Assembly (NCBI GenBank): GCA_001303415.1
Contig: LJTN01000011.1
Location: forward strand, 1-64,000
Direction of reading: 5' to 3'
DNA: 64,000 nt
Source of the DNA: Myxococcales bacterium SG8_38
GTDB lineage: Bacteria > Myxococcota_A > Polyangia > Polyangiales > Houyiibacteriaceae
Within the stretch, counting starts at the first letter, position 1; each line of letters opens with the position of its first letter. Shown here in pieces: positions 37,327-47,143 of the stretch. The notes under the pieces are model-generated. The model did not search any database and was not told where the DNA came from. It was given only the letters and a program-made list of their open reading frames with translations. Both the position numbers and the translations under genes were made by a program.

Positions 37327-39840
37327 ATGAATGCAAGCGGCGTGAGGTCAAGTGCGGTGCTCGGCGCCCTGCTGCTCTCGGCATCCTCGCTTGGTTGCAG
37401 CGAAAGCAGCACCAAGCGCCAGCAATTCGAGTATGCCGTCCCCATGGACCCCGAGAGCCCCTGGCCGAAGTTCAGACGAACGGCCATGCAAACGGGTCGC
37501 AGCCCCGTTCTGCCAATTGATTCGGGTGCAGACCCCTGGGTGTTTCCGACCGGCAGGGGAATCTTCTCCACGGCCGTCATCGACGGAGACGACAACGTGT
37601 ACGTCGGCTCTGGCGATCGCGTGTTCTACAAGCTTGACAAGAACGGCAACGAGCTCTGGTCCGTGCTGACCGGCGAGGTCATCGACTCCTCCGCCCTTCT
37701 CGATGATCGCGGGGTGCTGTACTTCGGATCGGGGGACGGGTTCCTCTATGCGCTCGATCGTGAGGACGGCTCCGAGATATGGACCTTCGAGGCCGATCCG
37801 CCGTCAGACACCGGCGCGTTGATCAACTGGTTCGAAGGCAACGTGGCAATGGGCTTGGACGGCACGCTCTTCGTGCCCAACGACAACCGTTGCACCTACG
37901 CGATCGACCGTGACGACGGCACCGAGCTGTGGTGCTTCGGCACCGACGATCAGACCTGGTCGCTTCCTGCGCTCAATCCCGAAACGGATCGGCTCTTCAT
38001 GGGGAGCAACTATCCACTGGAAGACAACGTCTTTGGCATCCAAGCGAGCAACGGATCGCAAGCGTGGGGCTTTTCGGTGCGGGGAACGGTTGCCGCCAGT
38101 CCCATGATCGCGAGCGCCGATCCCGAAGGGCTCGTCGCCGTCGGTGGGTTCGACGGGTTCCTCTACGGCCTGCGGCAGAGCGACGGCAGCACGCAGTGGA
38201 GCTACGGCGCTCGCGACCACAACTACGCAAGCGCCGCCCAAGCCGAGGACGGCACCATCATCCAACCTTCGGCAGATGGCACCATCTACGCGATCGACCC
38301 GGCGAATGGCTCGGTGCGTTGGGCGTACGACACCCGAGAGCCCATCCGCTCGTCACCCGCAATCGACGGCGATGGGAACATCTACGTCGGCTCCGGCGAG
38401 GGTCAGATGTTCGTGCTCAATCCCGACGGCGCGCTCCGCTGGTCGATCCAGCTCATCGACGACGAGCGCGATGACCTCAACTCCTCCCCCGCGCTCGGCA
38501 AGGAGCTGGTCGTCATTTCCGGAGAGAGCGGCGAGGTCTTTGGCATACCCTACGACTACTGTCTGCGCCCGGGCCTCGAGGACGAGCGCTGCACCGTGGG
38601 TCCAGGTGAGCCGATCCCCGATGACGGCGTGTTCATAGTCTTCACGACGAGCTTCGGCGGTCTCGAGATCGAGCCGCCGGCCAGCATCACCGCCAACCAG
38701 CCACTTACGTTCACCTTGTTCGTACGCGAAGGCGGCGATACGAAGCTCGCGGCCATCGAGTCCGACAGCATCGAGGTCACCACCGACAGCGGGACGGAGC
38801 TCGACGCCGACGTATCGGGAGACCGCCGTTACATCACGGTCATTCCGCGAAGCCCGTGGGTGGGAGATGCCGGCGGCAGCTTCACCGTCCGCGTGAGGGG
38901 CAGCTATCTCGACGACCTGGAGTCGCGCCGGGGGTTGGTTTTCACCTTCGTGCCTGGCGTCGGCGGCACCTTCGACCAGACCTTCGACTTCGAGGTGTCC
39001 CCACGAAGCGAGACCGCGTTTCCGTTCGCCGTGGCCGACGCCCCTGGCGATGAAACCGGCATCGTCGAGCTCTACCGAATCTCGGCGCCGCTTCCCACGA
39101 TTCTGCCGAGCTACAATCAAATCGGCTTCGATTCGATTCACTATGTCATCGGTCTACTGGAACGACAGGGCGACGACATCCTGGCCTGGGGGGTCGGAGG
39201 AACGCTCGACGGACAAGGCAACACGATCGTGAACCCCGCCTCGGACGTCCGGTTTCCCTTGGTCTTCCGGTGGGACGATGGCCTCCTGACGATGATCAAC
39301 GAGGAAGGCTTCACCATCGAGTTCAACGGCTTCCCTCTTCCCTTCCAGTACTTTCGCGTGGCCACCACCCTCGATGCCGAGGGAAACGCCGCACATAGCC
39401 CCTGGCTCAACGCGAAGACGATCTGCGACGAGATCGACCGTTACGGCCCGTTCTTGGAGTTGCTCGGCTTCTGCAACCTGGAGACGGGATTGCTCGACGC
39501 CGTCGGCGGCGCCGAGCTCCGCCCGTTTGGGGATGGGACGCAAAGCGCACCGGCTGGTGTTGGCACTGTCGAGCTCACACGCAATGCCGACGCGGTCGTG
39601 GCGACGCTCACGGCCACCTCGTTGCGAAGCGAGGAGCACAACTTCGGGATCCTGATCGTCGATGCGGACACCGGCATCCCGGTGGGCCTCAACTACACGA
39701 AAAGGACCGCGCAGTCGCCTGACTCGGGGCTCGTCCAGACGGTGAGCCTCGATTTGACCGGCGTGGCGGATGTTCCCACGAGCTTGCGCGCCTACCTGAT
39801 GGTGGACGCGTATTCGGCGGCGGTCGCCGCCCTGCCGTAG
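37327..39840 (+). CDS. PQQ-type beta-propeller lipoprotein
   Basis: 837 residues from ATG 37327, with a strong AAGGAGG ribosome-binding site at 37312-37318. The lipobox is SSLGC. Residues about 60-400 contain repeated PQQ_2/pyrrolo-quinoline blades (VYVGSGDRVFYKLDKNGNEL, YFGSGDGFLYALDREDGSE, YVGSGEGQMFVLNPDGAL). The C-terminal half is beta-rich with no recognised catalytic motif. Probably a cell-surface or periplasmic binding protein, not a quinoprotein dehydrogenase. Cofactor binding is not established. Confidence 0.85.
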   Translation: MNASGVRSSAVLGALLLSASSLGCSESSTKRQQFEYAVPMDPESPWPKFRRTAMQTGRSPVLPIDSGADPWVFPTGRGIFSTAVIDGDDNVYVGSGDRVFYKLDKNGNELWSVLTGEVIDSSALLDDRGVLYFGSGDGFLYALDREDGSEIWTFEADPPSDTGALINWFEGNVAMGLDGTLFVPNDNRCTYAIDRDDGTELWCFGTDDQTWSLPALNPETDRLFMGSNYPLEDNVFGIQASNGSQAWGFSVRGTVAASPMIASADPEGLVAVGGFDGFLYGLRQSDGSTQWSYGARDHNYASAAQAEDGTIIQPSADGTIYAIDPANGSVRWAYDTREPIRSSPAIDGDGNIYVGSGEGQMFVLNPDGALRWSIQLIDDERDDLNSSPALGKELVVISGESGEVFGIPYDYCLRPGLEDERCTVGPGEPIPDDGVFIVFTTSFGGLEIEPPASITANQPLTFTLFVREGGDTKLAAIESDSIEVTTDSGTELDADVSGDRRYITVIPRSPWVGDAGGSFTVRVRGSYLDDLESRRGLVFTFVPGVGGTFDQTFDFEVSPRSETAFPFAVADAPGDETGIVELYRISAPLPTILPSYNQIGFDSIHYVIGLLERQGDDILAWGVGGTLDGQGNTIVNPASDVRFPLVFRWDDGLLTMINEEGFTIEFNGFPLPFQYFRVATTLDAEGNAAHSPWLNAKTICDEIDRYGPFLELLGFCNLETGLLDAVGGAELRPFGDGTQSAPAGVGTVELTRNADAVVATLTATSLRSEEHNFGILIVDADTGIPVGLNYTKRTAQSPDSGLVQTVSLDLTGVADVPTSLRAYLMVDAYSAAVAALP

Positions 39841-39866
39841 CTCGAACGCATGCTAGAGTCCGCGCC

Positions 39867-40901
39867 GTGATCAGCGAAGACTTTGCTTTTTTCGGCTTCG
39901 ACGAGACTTCCTGGAACCGTCTGGTCTCGCTGTTCGTCGGCGATGGTGAAGAGAAGCCGAGCGGCGTGATCATCGTCGTGGTGGATGCCACGGGCAAGCC
40001 GGTGGCCAGCTTCCACACGGCCGAGGGCTCGACCGATCCGGCGACGCTCGGGCCGATCGATGACCTCGAATCGCTTTGCGCTGCGCATCAGGCCTCCGCT
40101 TGCGTCGTGATGCGCGAGCGCGCGATGGCCGACATTGAGCTCTACTTGGCCGAGCCTCTCGGCCCCGACCGGGACTTCGTGACGCGTGTCATGCGCTTCG
40201 TTCGCGTGGTTCGCCAGCTGGGCAACGGGAACTGGCTCCGCGTGTGGCCCAATCCCCTTCCCGACCTTTTGCTGTCCGCAGCGCCCGTCGCCAAGCCCGC
40301 CTCAGATTTGCTGCTGCCACACGGGCACAGCGTGATCCTCGGCGTGTTCGAAGAAAACGGAGACCTCTGGACCAGCGCGGTGTTGCGCCGTGACGTTGCC
40401 GAGCTCGACGTTCTAGCCGGTCCCCGTGCTCTGTCGGACTGGGCCGGACCGCTAGGCGGCGAATGGCGTCGCGACCATCGGGTGTTGGTGCGGGCTGTCG
40501 AACGGGAGCTCGGCCCGGTCCACCTGGGCCTGTTCATGGAAGCGCCCACGGCGCGTAGGCTCGTCAGGGGACGTGGCGCGGGCGACTGGGCCATGGCCTT
40601 CGTGACGCGAGACCTGCTGATCCATCCGCTCCCCGCCTTTGCCGCAGCGGGGCTCGGCCTCGACGTCCTTGCAGGAGCGGCGCAGCAGATCGCCCAGACG
40701 CTCGAGCAGATGGAATCCGAGGAGCTCGTGAGCATCGCCCAGGGGTTCTGGCGAGGCTTGACGGACGGCAGAGGCCTCGAGGGTTTGCTCGGGTTTTCGC
40801 CGAAACAGGTCCTCTCGGAGGCGCTAGACCGGATCTCGGCGGCGCCGCCTCCCGACGCTCCGGACAGCGAGGAGCCCCCAGATCCAGACGCTTCCCCTTA
40901 A
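39867..40901 (+). CDS. Protein of unknown function
   Basis: 344 residues, GTG start at 39867 (no good ATG nearby). No signal peptide and no membrane segment. The middle has short hydrophobic beta-like strands (SGVIIVVVDATGKPVASF) and acidic segments; the C-terminus is Pro/Asp-rich (APDSEEPPDPDAS). No family is recognised. It sits between the propeller lipoprotein and lexA, both on the same strand, with only 26 bp before it. Confidence 0.7.
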   Translation: MISEDFAFFGFDETSWNRLVSLFVGDGEEKPSGVIIVVVDATGKPVASFHTAEGSTDPATLGPIDDLESLCAAHQASACVVMRERAMADIELYLAEPLGPDRDFVTRVMRFVRVVRQLGNGNWLRVWPNPLPDLLLSAAPVAKPASDLLLPHGHSVILGVFEENGDLWTSAVLRRDVAELDVLAGPRALSDWAGPLGGEWRRDHRVLVRAVERELGPVHLGLFMEAPTARRLVRGRGAGDWAMAFVTRDLLIHPLPAFAAAGLGLDVLAGAAQQIAQTLEQMESEELVSIAQGFWRGLTDGRGLEGLLGFSPKQVLSEALDRISAAPPPDAPDSEEPPDPDASP

Positions 40902-40925
40902 TGGCCGCCCTCGATCGTCTCTTCT

Positions 40926-40954
40926 TTGACATCCTTGGTTACAATCTGTACCTT
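40926..40954 (+). promoter_or_regulatory. Candidate lexA promoter
   Basis: TTGACA at 40926-40931 and a weaker TACCTT at 40949-40954 are separated by 17 nt, 88 bp before the lexA start. A LexA-box-like palindrome lies directly downstream, so it would overlap the transcription start. Confidence 0.45.
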
Positions 40955-40962
40955 TATCCCAC

Positions 40963-40978
40963 CTGTCCAGTCTTACAG
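40963..40978 (+). promoter_or_regulatory. LexA (SOS) box
   Basis: CTGT, eight bases, ACAG: an exact fit to the CTGT-N8-ACAG operator of E. coli-type LexA. It is 63 bp before the lexA ATG and just after the candidate -10 element, the position expected for autorepression. Confidence 0.6.
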
Positions 40979-41041
40979 GGGACATTTGTGCAGCAAACTA
41001 CCAACAGCCAAGGATGGTGAGATATGCGAGCGGGGGAGAGC

Positions 41042-41692
41042 ATGCAAAAGCTGACGGCGCGCCAAAAGGCGGTTCTCGAGTACATTTCGGACTCGATCCA
41101 CGCGCGTGGATACCCGCCTACCTTGCGGGAAATCGGTAACCATCTGGGGATTCGAAGCACGAACGGGGTGAACGATCACCTTCGGGCGCTCGAGCGCAAG
41201 GGCTACCTCACGCGAGAGGATATGAAGTCTCGGACGCTTCGCCTGATGAAGACGGCCGACGGCCAACCCAGCAGCCGTCCGCCCGCAGCCAACGACAATC
41301 TCATCGAGATTCCAATCGTCGGACGAGTTGCGGCGGGCGCCCTCTCGGAGGCGATCGAGCATCCCGAGGATACCGTCCAGATCGACCGGATGTTGATCGG
41401 AGGCCAACGGGACGTCTTCGGCCTGCGCGTGACCGGAGAATCGATGATCGAGGCAGGTATCTTCGACGGCGATTTCGTCTTCGTGCGCAAGCAGCTCACC
41501 GCCAACCGCGGCGAGATCATCATCGCGCTCGTCGGGGACGAGGCCACCTGCAAGTACTACTACCCCGAGCGGGAGCACGTTCGGCTTCAGCCTGCCAACA
41601 AAGACATGGCGCCGATCCTGATTCCCAAGAATGACTGGCGGAGCACACAGGTTCTCGGCGTCGTCGTTGGGGTCTATCGACGGCTTCACTGA
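41042..41692 (+). CDS. lexA: LexA repressor
   Basis: 216 residues from ATG 41042, with a GGGGGAGA ribosome-binding site. The winged HTH reads [20 protein letters not shown]; the recognition helix keeps the Ser-x-Asn pattern of E. coli LexA. Self-cleavage sites are intact: Ala98-Gly99, catalytic Ser134 (TGESM) and Lys171. RecA-ssDNA triggers cleavage and SOS derepression. An upstream ATG at 41024 is less likely. Confidence 0.95.
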   Translation: MQKLTARQKAVLEYISDSIHARGYPPTLREIGNHLGIRSTNGVNDHLRALERKGYLTREDMKSRTLRLMKTADGQPSSRPPAANDNLIEIPIVGRVAAGALSEAIEHPEDTVQIDRMLIGGQRDVFGLRVTGESMIEAGIFDGDFVFVRKQLTANRGEIIIALVGDEATCKYYYPEREHVRLQPANKDMAPILIPKNDWRSTQVLGVVVGVYRRLH

Positions 41693-41709
41693 GGCCTCTG
41701 GTTGCGCGG

Positions 41710-42804
41710 GTGACCTCGACGAAGCGCACGCTGATGGGGCCTGGACCCTCCGATGTTCCGCCGCGAGTGCTGGAAGCGCTCTCGCGGCCGACCATCGGAC
41801 ACCTGGACCCCGTGTTCCTGCAGATCCTCGACGAGACGCAGGGGATGTTGCGCCAAGTCTTCGGCACCAAGAACGCGCTGACGCTTCCCATGTCGGCGAC
41901 GGGCTCTGCCGGCATGGAAACCTGTTTCGTCAACCTGGTGGAGCCCGATGACGAGGTGCTGATCTGCCGCCACGGCGTCTTCGGCGGACGGATGGCGGAG
42001 GTGGCGCGCCGCTGTCGCGCCAACGTCACGCTGGTCGACGCTCCGTGGGGTGAGGCGCTCGACCCCGACGACGTGGCCAAGGCCGCCAAGGGGCGCTCGT
42101 TCAAGGTGCTTGCGGTCGTTCATGCCGAGACGTCGACTGGAGTGCTGCAAGACCTCGCGCCGTTTCGTACGATCGCGGATTCCTGTGGCGCCCTGCTCGT
42201 GGTCGACGCGGTGACTTCGCTCGGTGGGGTGCCCGTCGAGCTCGATCGCATGGGCATCGATGCAGCGTACTCCGGCACGCAGAAGTGCCTATCGTGTCCT
42301 CCCGGCCTATCGCCGGTTTCGTTTTCCGAACGCGCCCGCCGGGTGTTGTCCACCCGAAAGACCCCCGTGCAGAGTTGGTACCTGGACCTGAATTTGATCG
42401 GGCAGTATTTCGGCGGCGAGCGCGTCTATCATCACACCGCGCCCGTCAACATGATCTTCGCGCTGCACGAAGCGCTCCGCGCGATCTTGGAAGAAGGTCT
42501 CGAACACCGCTACGCGCGTCATCGACAGCAGGCCGAGGCCCTGTGGCAGGGTCTCGATGCTCTGGGTCTCGAGCTGCCCGTCGCCCGGGGTGTGCGGCTC
42601 CCTCCCCTCACCCTCGTTCGGGTGCCAATGGGTGTCGACGAGCGCGCGGTGCGCGCCCGGCTGCTCCGCGAGCACGACCTCGAAATCGGCGGAGGTCTCG
42701 GTGATTTCAAGGGCAAGGCGTGGCGCATTGGTTTGATGGGCGCCTCTGCAACGACCCGCCACGTCGAGCTGTGTCTCGCCGCGCTCGAAGAGGCGCTTCG
42801 CTGA
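41710..42804 (+). CDS. PLP-dependent aminotransferase, alanine-glyoxylate/serine-pyruvate type
   Basis: 364 residues, GTG start at 41710, 17 bp after the lexA stop. Class V fold: [19 protein letters not shown] near the N-terminus, [36 protein letters not shown], and the PLP lysine in [19 protein letters not shown]. Members convert glyoxylate or pyruvate with serine or alanine. Substrate choice cannot be fixed from sequence. Confidence 0.9.
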   Translation: MTSTKRTLMGPGPSDVPPRVLEALSRPTIGHLDPVFLQILDETQGMLRQVFGTKNALTLPMSATGSAGMETCFVNLVEPDDEVLICRHGVFGGRMAEVARRCRANVTLVDAPWGEALDPDDVAKAAKGRSFKVLAVVHAETSTGVLQDLAPFRTIADSCGALLVVDAVTSLGGVPVELDRMGIDAAYSGTQKCLSCPPGLSPVSFSERARRVLSTRKTPVQSWYLDLNLIGQYFGGERVYHHTAPVNMIFALHEALRAILEEGLEHRYARHRQQAEALWQGLDALGLELPVARGVRLPPLTLVRVPMGVDERAVRARLLREHDLEIGGGLGDFKGKAWRIGLMGASATTRHVELCLAALEEALR

Positions 42805-42856
42805 TCGAAGCGGGGAGGCACGCCAGTCTCTCGAGCTGTGGTACCTTGCCCTGCCC

Positions 42857-43861
42857 ATGGCTTCACCGTTGCCCGAGCGCTTTGGCGACTATGAGCTGAC
42901 GAAACGTCTCGGCGTGGGCGGCATGGCGGAAACGTTCGTTGCCGTGCGGCGCGGGCTCGCAGGCTTCGAGCAACGCGTGTGCCTCAAGCGCATCTTGCCG
43001 ACGTTTGCCGGCGACGCCGATTTCATCGAGATGTTCCTGCGCGAGGCCCGGCTCTCGGCTCTGCTCCATCACGGTCACATCGCGCGCGTGCTCGATTTCG
43101 GCGTCGCCGAAGGCTCACACTACCTCACGCTGGAGCTCATCGAAGGAACCGACCTCCGAACGCTCTTGCGCGATCATCTCCACTCCCGCGGGAACGTTCT
43201 CGAACCAGGCCTGACGTCGTACGTGGGGCATGCGCTCGCCGCCGCGCTCGACTACGCGCACACGGCCGATGACTGCGGACGTGCGGCCGGCATCATCCAT
43301 CGCGACGTGTCGCCATCGAACGTTCTGATCAGCAATGAAGGCGAGGTGAAGCTCGCGGACTTCGGCATCGCCAAGGCTACGCGGATCCCGGGCAGCATCC
43401 AGAGCGGAGCGCTCAAGGGAAAGGTCCCGTACATGGCCCCCGAGTACGCGCTCGGCCGTTCGTGCAGCCCGAGGTCGGACTTATTCTCACTTGGCGTGCT
43501 GCTCTACGAGTGCCTGGCGGGCCGCCGGCCTTTCGATGGCGACAATGACATGCAAACCCTGGCCCGTGCGCGCGCCGGTCAGCACGACCCGCTTCGCGTC
43601 GCGGCTCCCCACGCGCCCCAAGTGCTGGCCGACGCCATCGAATCTCTGATGACGCCCGATCCTGCCGGCCGCCCCATCCACGCACGCGCCCTGCTCTCGA
43701 GACTGGCGGGCTTTCCGCCGCCTCCGCTCGCTCACCTCGAGCTGGGCCGGCTGGTGAGAGACGTGAGAGGGACCCGGGCCGAGCCGACCGGGCCCGGACT
43801 GGCATCGACTCGGCCGGCCGTTACTCTGCGTCCTCGGAAGCGCGTTCCCTCTCGGGGTTAG
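42857..43861 (+). CDS. Serine/threonine protein kinase
   Basis: 334 residues, cytosolic. The G-loop is LGVGGMAETF (18-27), the ATP lysine is Lys44 (VCLKRIL), the catalytic loop is HRDVSPSNVLI and the metal motif DFG in LADFGIAKA. The HRDVSPSN form is frequent in myxobacterial kinases. VPYMAPEYALG is the activation/P+1 segment. Beyond about residue 280 a proline- and arginine-rich tail is unlikely to fold. No sensor domain or membrane helix. The 3' end overlaps the convergent coiled-coil gene by 41 bp. Confidence 0.92.
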   Translation: MASPLPERFGDYELTKRLGVGGMAETFVAVRRGLAGFEQRVCLKRILPTFAGDADFIEMFLREARLSALLHHGHIARVLDFGVAEGSHYLTLELIEGTDLRTLLRDHLHSRGNVLEPGLTSYVGHALAAALDYAHTADDCGRAAGIIHRDVSPSNVLISNEGEVKLADFGIAKATRIPGSIQSGALKGKVPYMAPEYALGRSCSPRSDLFSLGVLLYECLAGRRPFDGDNDMQTLARARAGQHDPLRVAAPHAPQVLADAIESLMTPDPAGRPIHARALLSRLAGFPPPPLAHLELGRLVRDVRGTRAEPTGPGLASTRPAVTLRPRKRVPSRG

Positions 43862-45500
43862 AGCTCCCATAGGTGTTGCGCTGTTGCTCTTCGAGGAGGC
43901 TCAGCCCGATGGCCATGGCCTTTCGGACACGTTCGAGAAGCGCATCGTCCGTTGCAATCTTCTCGACGGCCATCGAAAGCTTCGATTCGAGCTGTGACTT
44001 GAGCGCTTCGAGCGAGCCGACGCGTGACTCGAGATCGCGCTTAGTCGCGCTGAGGGCTTCGACCGTGGCCCGGCTGGAGTCGAGCTCGCGCTGCAATCCG
44101 TCCCGGGCCTCTTTCGTCTCTGCCAGCTCGGCCTCGAGCCGATCCCGCTTCTGCCGCGTCTCCGCGAGCTGGGTGCTGGTGGCGGTCAACGTGGCCTGTG
44201 TCTCTTCGAGCTTGCCTTCCAGCTCGACAGCCCGCTCCTCGTTCACCTTCTCGCGCTCGCGCGTGCCAGCAAGCTCGACCTCCGTGTCGGCGAGCTTGCG
44301 TCCCAGCGTTGCGAGCTGCTTGGAGTGCTCCCGATCGATCGTATCGAGCTCGAGCTGCTTTTCCGCCTGAAGCGCGGCTTCGCGCTCTGCCATCGTGCGC
44401 TGCCACTCGGCCTCGGCTCCCGCCATCCGGCTCGCCGCCGCCGTTTCCAACTCTTCGCGAAGAGCCGTCAACGCAGCTTGTCGCGACGCATCCGCCTCGG
44501 CGGCCGCCTGTGTCAGAGCCACGGCCTGGGCATCCGCAAGCTCGGATCGAAGCGCAGCGAGCGCCGTTTCCTTCTCGCTCGCGGCTGCATGGAGCGCCGC
44601 ATCGTGATCTTCCCTGGCCTTGGCCAAAGAGGCTGCCGACTCCGCCTTCAGCAGCTCGAGCGCCTCTTCGTGGATGGCCCGGGCCTTGGCCGTGGCCGCG
44701 TCGTGTGTTCCTTTCAGGGTTTCGACGTCCTCGGCACGTGCCTGACGCTCGCGCGCCAGTTCACCCTCGAGCGTCGAGGCCTTGGCCTTCTCTCGCTCGA
44801 ACCGGCCCTTCACATCCTCGTAACGCTTGTTTGCGTTCTCCTTGTCTTCCGAGAGGCTAGCGATGGCTTCCTGCGCCTTCGACAACGAGCGCTCGAGTCC
44901 CGCGGTTCTCTCATTCAAGTCCTCGCGCGCTCGCTCCAGCCCAATCGACTGATCACGCAGCTCGAGGATCTCCTTGTCACGAGCGCTCACTTGATCGCGG
45001 AGCTCGAGGATCTCTTTGTCTTTCTTGTTGAGCGCTTCGCGGAGATCGAGGAACTGTCGGCTCGAGACGCCACCAGAGGACTCCGCGAGCTTCGCTTTGA
45101 GCTCGGAGATCTCGGAACGCAATCGGGCCACCTCTGGACCGCCTGTCACTGGCGCGTCGAGCGCCGAGGACGGCGAAGAGACCGGGCGAGCAGACTGTGG
45201 CGGCGCCGAGAGGGGCGGCGCAGACGGCGGCGGGCCGGACGGTGCGGACGACACCGAAGATGCCTCTTCCGGCGGAACATCCGAGACCATGATTACGTCG
45301 TCGAGCTCCACGTCCTCGTATTCGCCCGTCGGGCGATCGGCGGTCTCGAACGCTTCGGGCTCACCGGAGGCCTTCTTTTGCTCACCGCCCATCATCAGCG
45401 CGTCGAAGGCGCTCTCTGCAAACTCGTCGATTTCCTCGTCGATCCCCGGCGGATCTCCGATCTTGGTTGGCACATCGCTCGACATCTCGTCATCCGACAT
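43821..45500 (-). CDS. Long coiled-coil protein
   Basis: 559 residues. Residues 1-120 are acidic and Pro/Ser-rich (DEMSSDVPTKIGDPPGIDEE). Residues about 125-520 are a near-continuous heptad pattern rich in Glu, Lys, Ala and Leu (LRDQSIGLERAREDLNER, AELAETKEARDGLQREL), a parallel coiled coil of roughly 400 residues. The last 40 residues (ERVRKAMAIGLSLLEEQQ) resemble the ends of some myxobacterial coiled-coil proteins. No receiver domain, unlike FrzS or AglZ. A structural or polarity role is a guess. Confidence 0.8.
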   Translation of the reverse strand: MSDDEMSSDVPTKIGDPPGIDEEIDEFAESAFDALMMGGEQKKASGEPEAFETADRPTGEYEDVELDDVIMVSDVPPEEASSVSSAPSGPPPSAPPLSAPPQSARPVSSPSSALDAPVTGGPEVARLRSEISELKAKLAESSGGVSSRQFLDLREALNKKDKEILELRDQVSARDKEILELRDQSIGLERAREDLNERTAGLERSLSKAQEAIASLSEDKENANKRYEDVKGRFEREKAKASTLEGELARERQARAEDVETLKGTHDAATAKARAIHEEALELLKAESAASLAKAREDHDAALHAAASEKETALAALRSELADAQAVALTQAAAEADASRQAALTALREELETAAASRMAGAEAEWQRTMAEREAALQAEKQLELDTIDREHSKQLATLGRKLADTEVELAGTREREKVNEERAVELEGKLEETQATLTATSTQLAETRQKRDRLEAELAETKEARDGLQRELDSSRATVEALSATKRDLESRVGSLEALKSQLESKLSMAVEKIATDDALLERVRKAMAIGLSLLEEQQRNTYGSSNPERERASEDAE

Positions 45501-45609
45501 TTGGTTTCCCCTTCGGTTCCCGCGGCAAGGTTATCAGCGTTTGTGCCGTTTGAACGAAAGTGCGTCCAAGCAGCTCCCCTCGCATGCAAAGTTACGCCTA
45601 TGTCAAAAA

Positions 45610-45639
45610 AGAATAGGCTTGGGGGCCAGGCCATGTCAA
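45610..45639 (-). promoter_or_regulatory. Candidate promoter of the coiled-coil gene
   Basis: On the minus strand TTGACA (45639-45634) and TATTCT (45615-45610) are 18 nt apart, 110 bp before the start at 45500, in the 174-bp gap after the anti-sigma gene. Confidence 0.4.
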
Positions 45640-45674
45640 CGCCGAAGCAGCGGGAAACCAAGCCCTCGGGTGGG

Positions 45675-46469
45675 TCAGTAGGCGACGCGAGCGTTTGCTG
45701 CGAGCTGGAACAGCATCGGGCGATCCAGGTCGCCGAAAAACGCGTAGCTCAGACCGCCATGCTGGCGGATGGTCACCACGTTGCCGCCCACATCATGATA
45801 GTAGACCTCACGGCCCCCGACATGTGTGCGCTGCGCGTTGCGAACGATGTCCGGCGACTGAAAGACCAACAGCGTGATGCGCCGCCCGTTGTGAATGTAG
45901 TAGAGCGCTGCGGCCGGTCGTGTGCCGACGGTGATGTACCGGGCGCCGACGAGCTTCACGCTCGGCTCCTCGAACTGGGCCGGCCTCACGGGAAACGGCG
46001 TCTTGCCTTGGAAGTAGCGGACCACCTCGCCCGGCGCCTCGCCCTGCACGTCGGATGGCAGCGCCTGCGTATGCAGGTTCACCACGTCCTGGAGCATGCC
46101 TGCGCTCTGATAGTCCGAGCGCTTTGGCAGACCGACCACCCCACCGATGATCAAGATTGCCGCCGCGGCCGCCGCAATCGGCCACGCGTGCCGCCACCGC
46201 ATGGGACGCACTTCCACCCACGATGCGTGCTCCGCCTTTGCCTGGTCTATTTCGTCGAGACGCCGAAGGGTCCGTTCCCACAAATGCTCGGGCGCCTGCA
46301 CACGCCCAACCGAATCACGGGTCTGCATACGGAACGAGCCCTCGAATGCCAAGTGCTCCTGACAGCCCGGACACGCCTCGAGGTGGCGCTCGAACTCGAT
46401 CTGTGTGGCGGGATCGAGCTCTCCGTCCACGAACGCGCCGAGATGACGTCGCACGAGCTTGCAACTCAT
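45675..46469 (-). CDS. Anti-sigma factor with zinc-finger (ZAS) domain
   Basis: 264 residues. The N-terminal zf-HC2 motif reads RRHLGAFVDGELDPAT then RHLEACPGCQEHL, giving the H-x3-C-x2-C zinc site. One membrane helix is at about 96-115 (WPIAAAAAAILIIGGVVGL), so the C-terminal 150 residues should be outside the cytoplasm (YYIHNGRRITLLVFQSPDIV). It overlaps the sigma gene by ATGA and should hold it inactive. Confidence 0.9.
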   Translation of the reverse strand: MSCKLVRRHLGAFVDGELDPATQIEFERHLEACPGCQEHLAFEGSFRMQTRDSVGRVQAPEHLWERTLRRLDEIDQAKAEHASWVEVRPMRWRHAWPIAAAAAAILIIGGVVGLPKRSDYQSAGMLQDVVNLHTQALPSDVQGEAPGEVVRYFQGKTPFPVRPAQFEEPSVKLVGARYITVGTRPAAALYYIHNGRRITLLVFQSPDIVRNAQRTHVGGREVYYHDVGGNVVTIRQHGGLSYAFFGDLDRPMLFQLAANARVAY

Positions 46470-47113
46470 GGCTTCACCGCCTTTCTCGAACGGAATGCTT
46501 CGAGTGAAACCGGATCATCGACTTCATCTTCGTCCGTGTCGACGATCCCGAGCTGGACGGCATGATGTCGTAGCGAGCTTTGCAGCTGCTTACGCGCGCG
46601 ATGCAAGCGAGACATAACCGTGCCGATGGGGCATCCGATCACTTCCGCGATCTCTTTGTACGAGAGCTCTTCCACATCGGCGAGCAGCACCATGGCGCGC
46701 GCATCATCGGAGAGCTCTTCGAATGCGCGACTGATCTCCCGCGCGATGATCTGTCGTTGGGCGTCCCCCACGGGGTCGGTGAGGCCGCGCATGGTCGACC
46801 GGCTCATCACGCCCTCGCCGACCGGGGCCGCCATCGGCCCGTCGAACACCTGCCGCTCCCGCGCAGCGCGGCGGTAGCGGTTCACGAAGGCGTTCATCTG
46901 AATTCGGAGCAGCCAGGCCTTGAAGTTGGTTCCGGCTTCGAAGCGATCATAGAAGCGATATGCGCGGACCAGCGTATCCTGCACCAGGTCTTCGGCATCT
47001 ACTGGAGACCGCGTCAGCCGCAGCGCCGTCGAGTACAACGCATCGAGATGGGGCCGAACCTCACCCTCGAAGAGGCGCCGCGTTGCCGCGATTTTTCTCT
47101 CTTTCTTGGGCAT
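46466..47113 (-). CDS. ECF-type RNA polymerase sigma factor
   Basis: 215 residues. Region 2 is AEDLVQDTLVRAYRFYDRF and ARAMVLLADVEELSYKEIAEV with GCPIGTVMSRLHRARKQL is region 4.2. It has the usual linker (VFDGPMAAPVGEGVMSRS). It starts 30 bp after the stop of the PhaR-like gene, with the anti-sigma gene overlapping by 4 bp, a standard ECF/anti-sigma unit. The stimulus is unknown. Confidence 0.93.
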   Translation of the reverse strand: MPKKERKIAATRRLFEGEVRPHLDALYSTALRLTRSPVDAEDLVQDTLVRAYRFYDRFEAGTNFKAWLLRIQMNAFVNRYRRAARERQVFDGPMAAPVGEGVMSRSTMRGLTDPVGDAQRQIIAREISRAFEELSDDARAMVLLADVEELSYKEIAEVIGCPIGTVMSRLHRARKQLQSSLRHHAVQLGIVDTDEDEVDDPVSLEAFRSRKAVKP

Positions 47114-47143
47114 GCTCGATCCTAGAACCGCCGAGAACGGGGT

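Noticed and set aside
45590-45625. Intrinsic terminator after the anti-sigma gene, from a GCCTA/TAGGC pair near a T-run
   Set aside because: The arms are only 5 nt with a 13-nt loop, and the T-run is in the loop; the same bases fit a promoter better.
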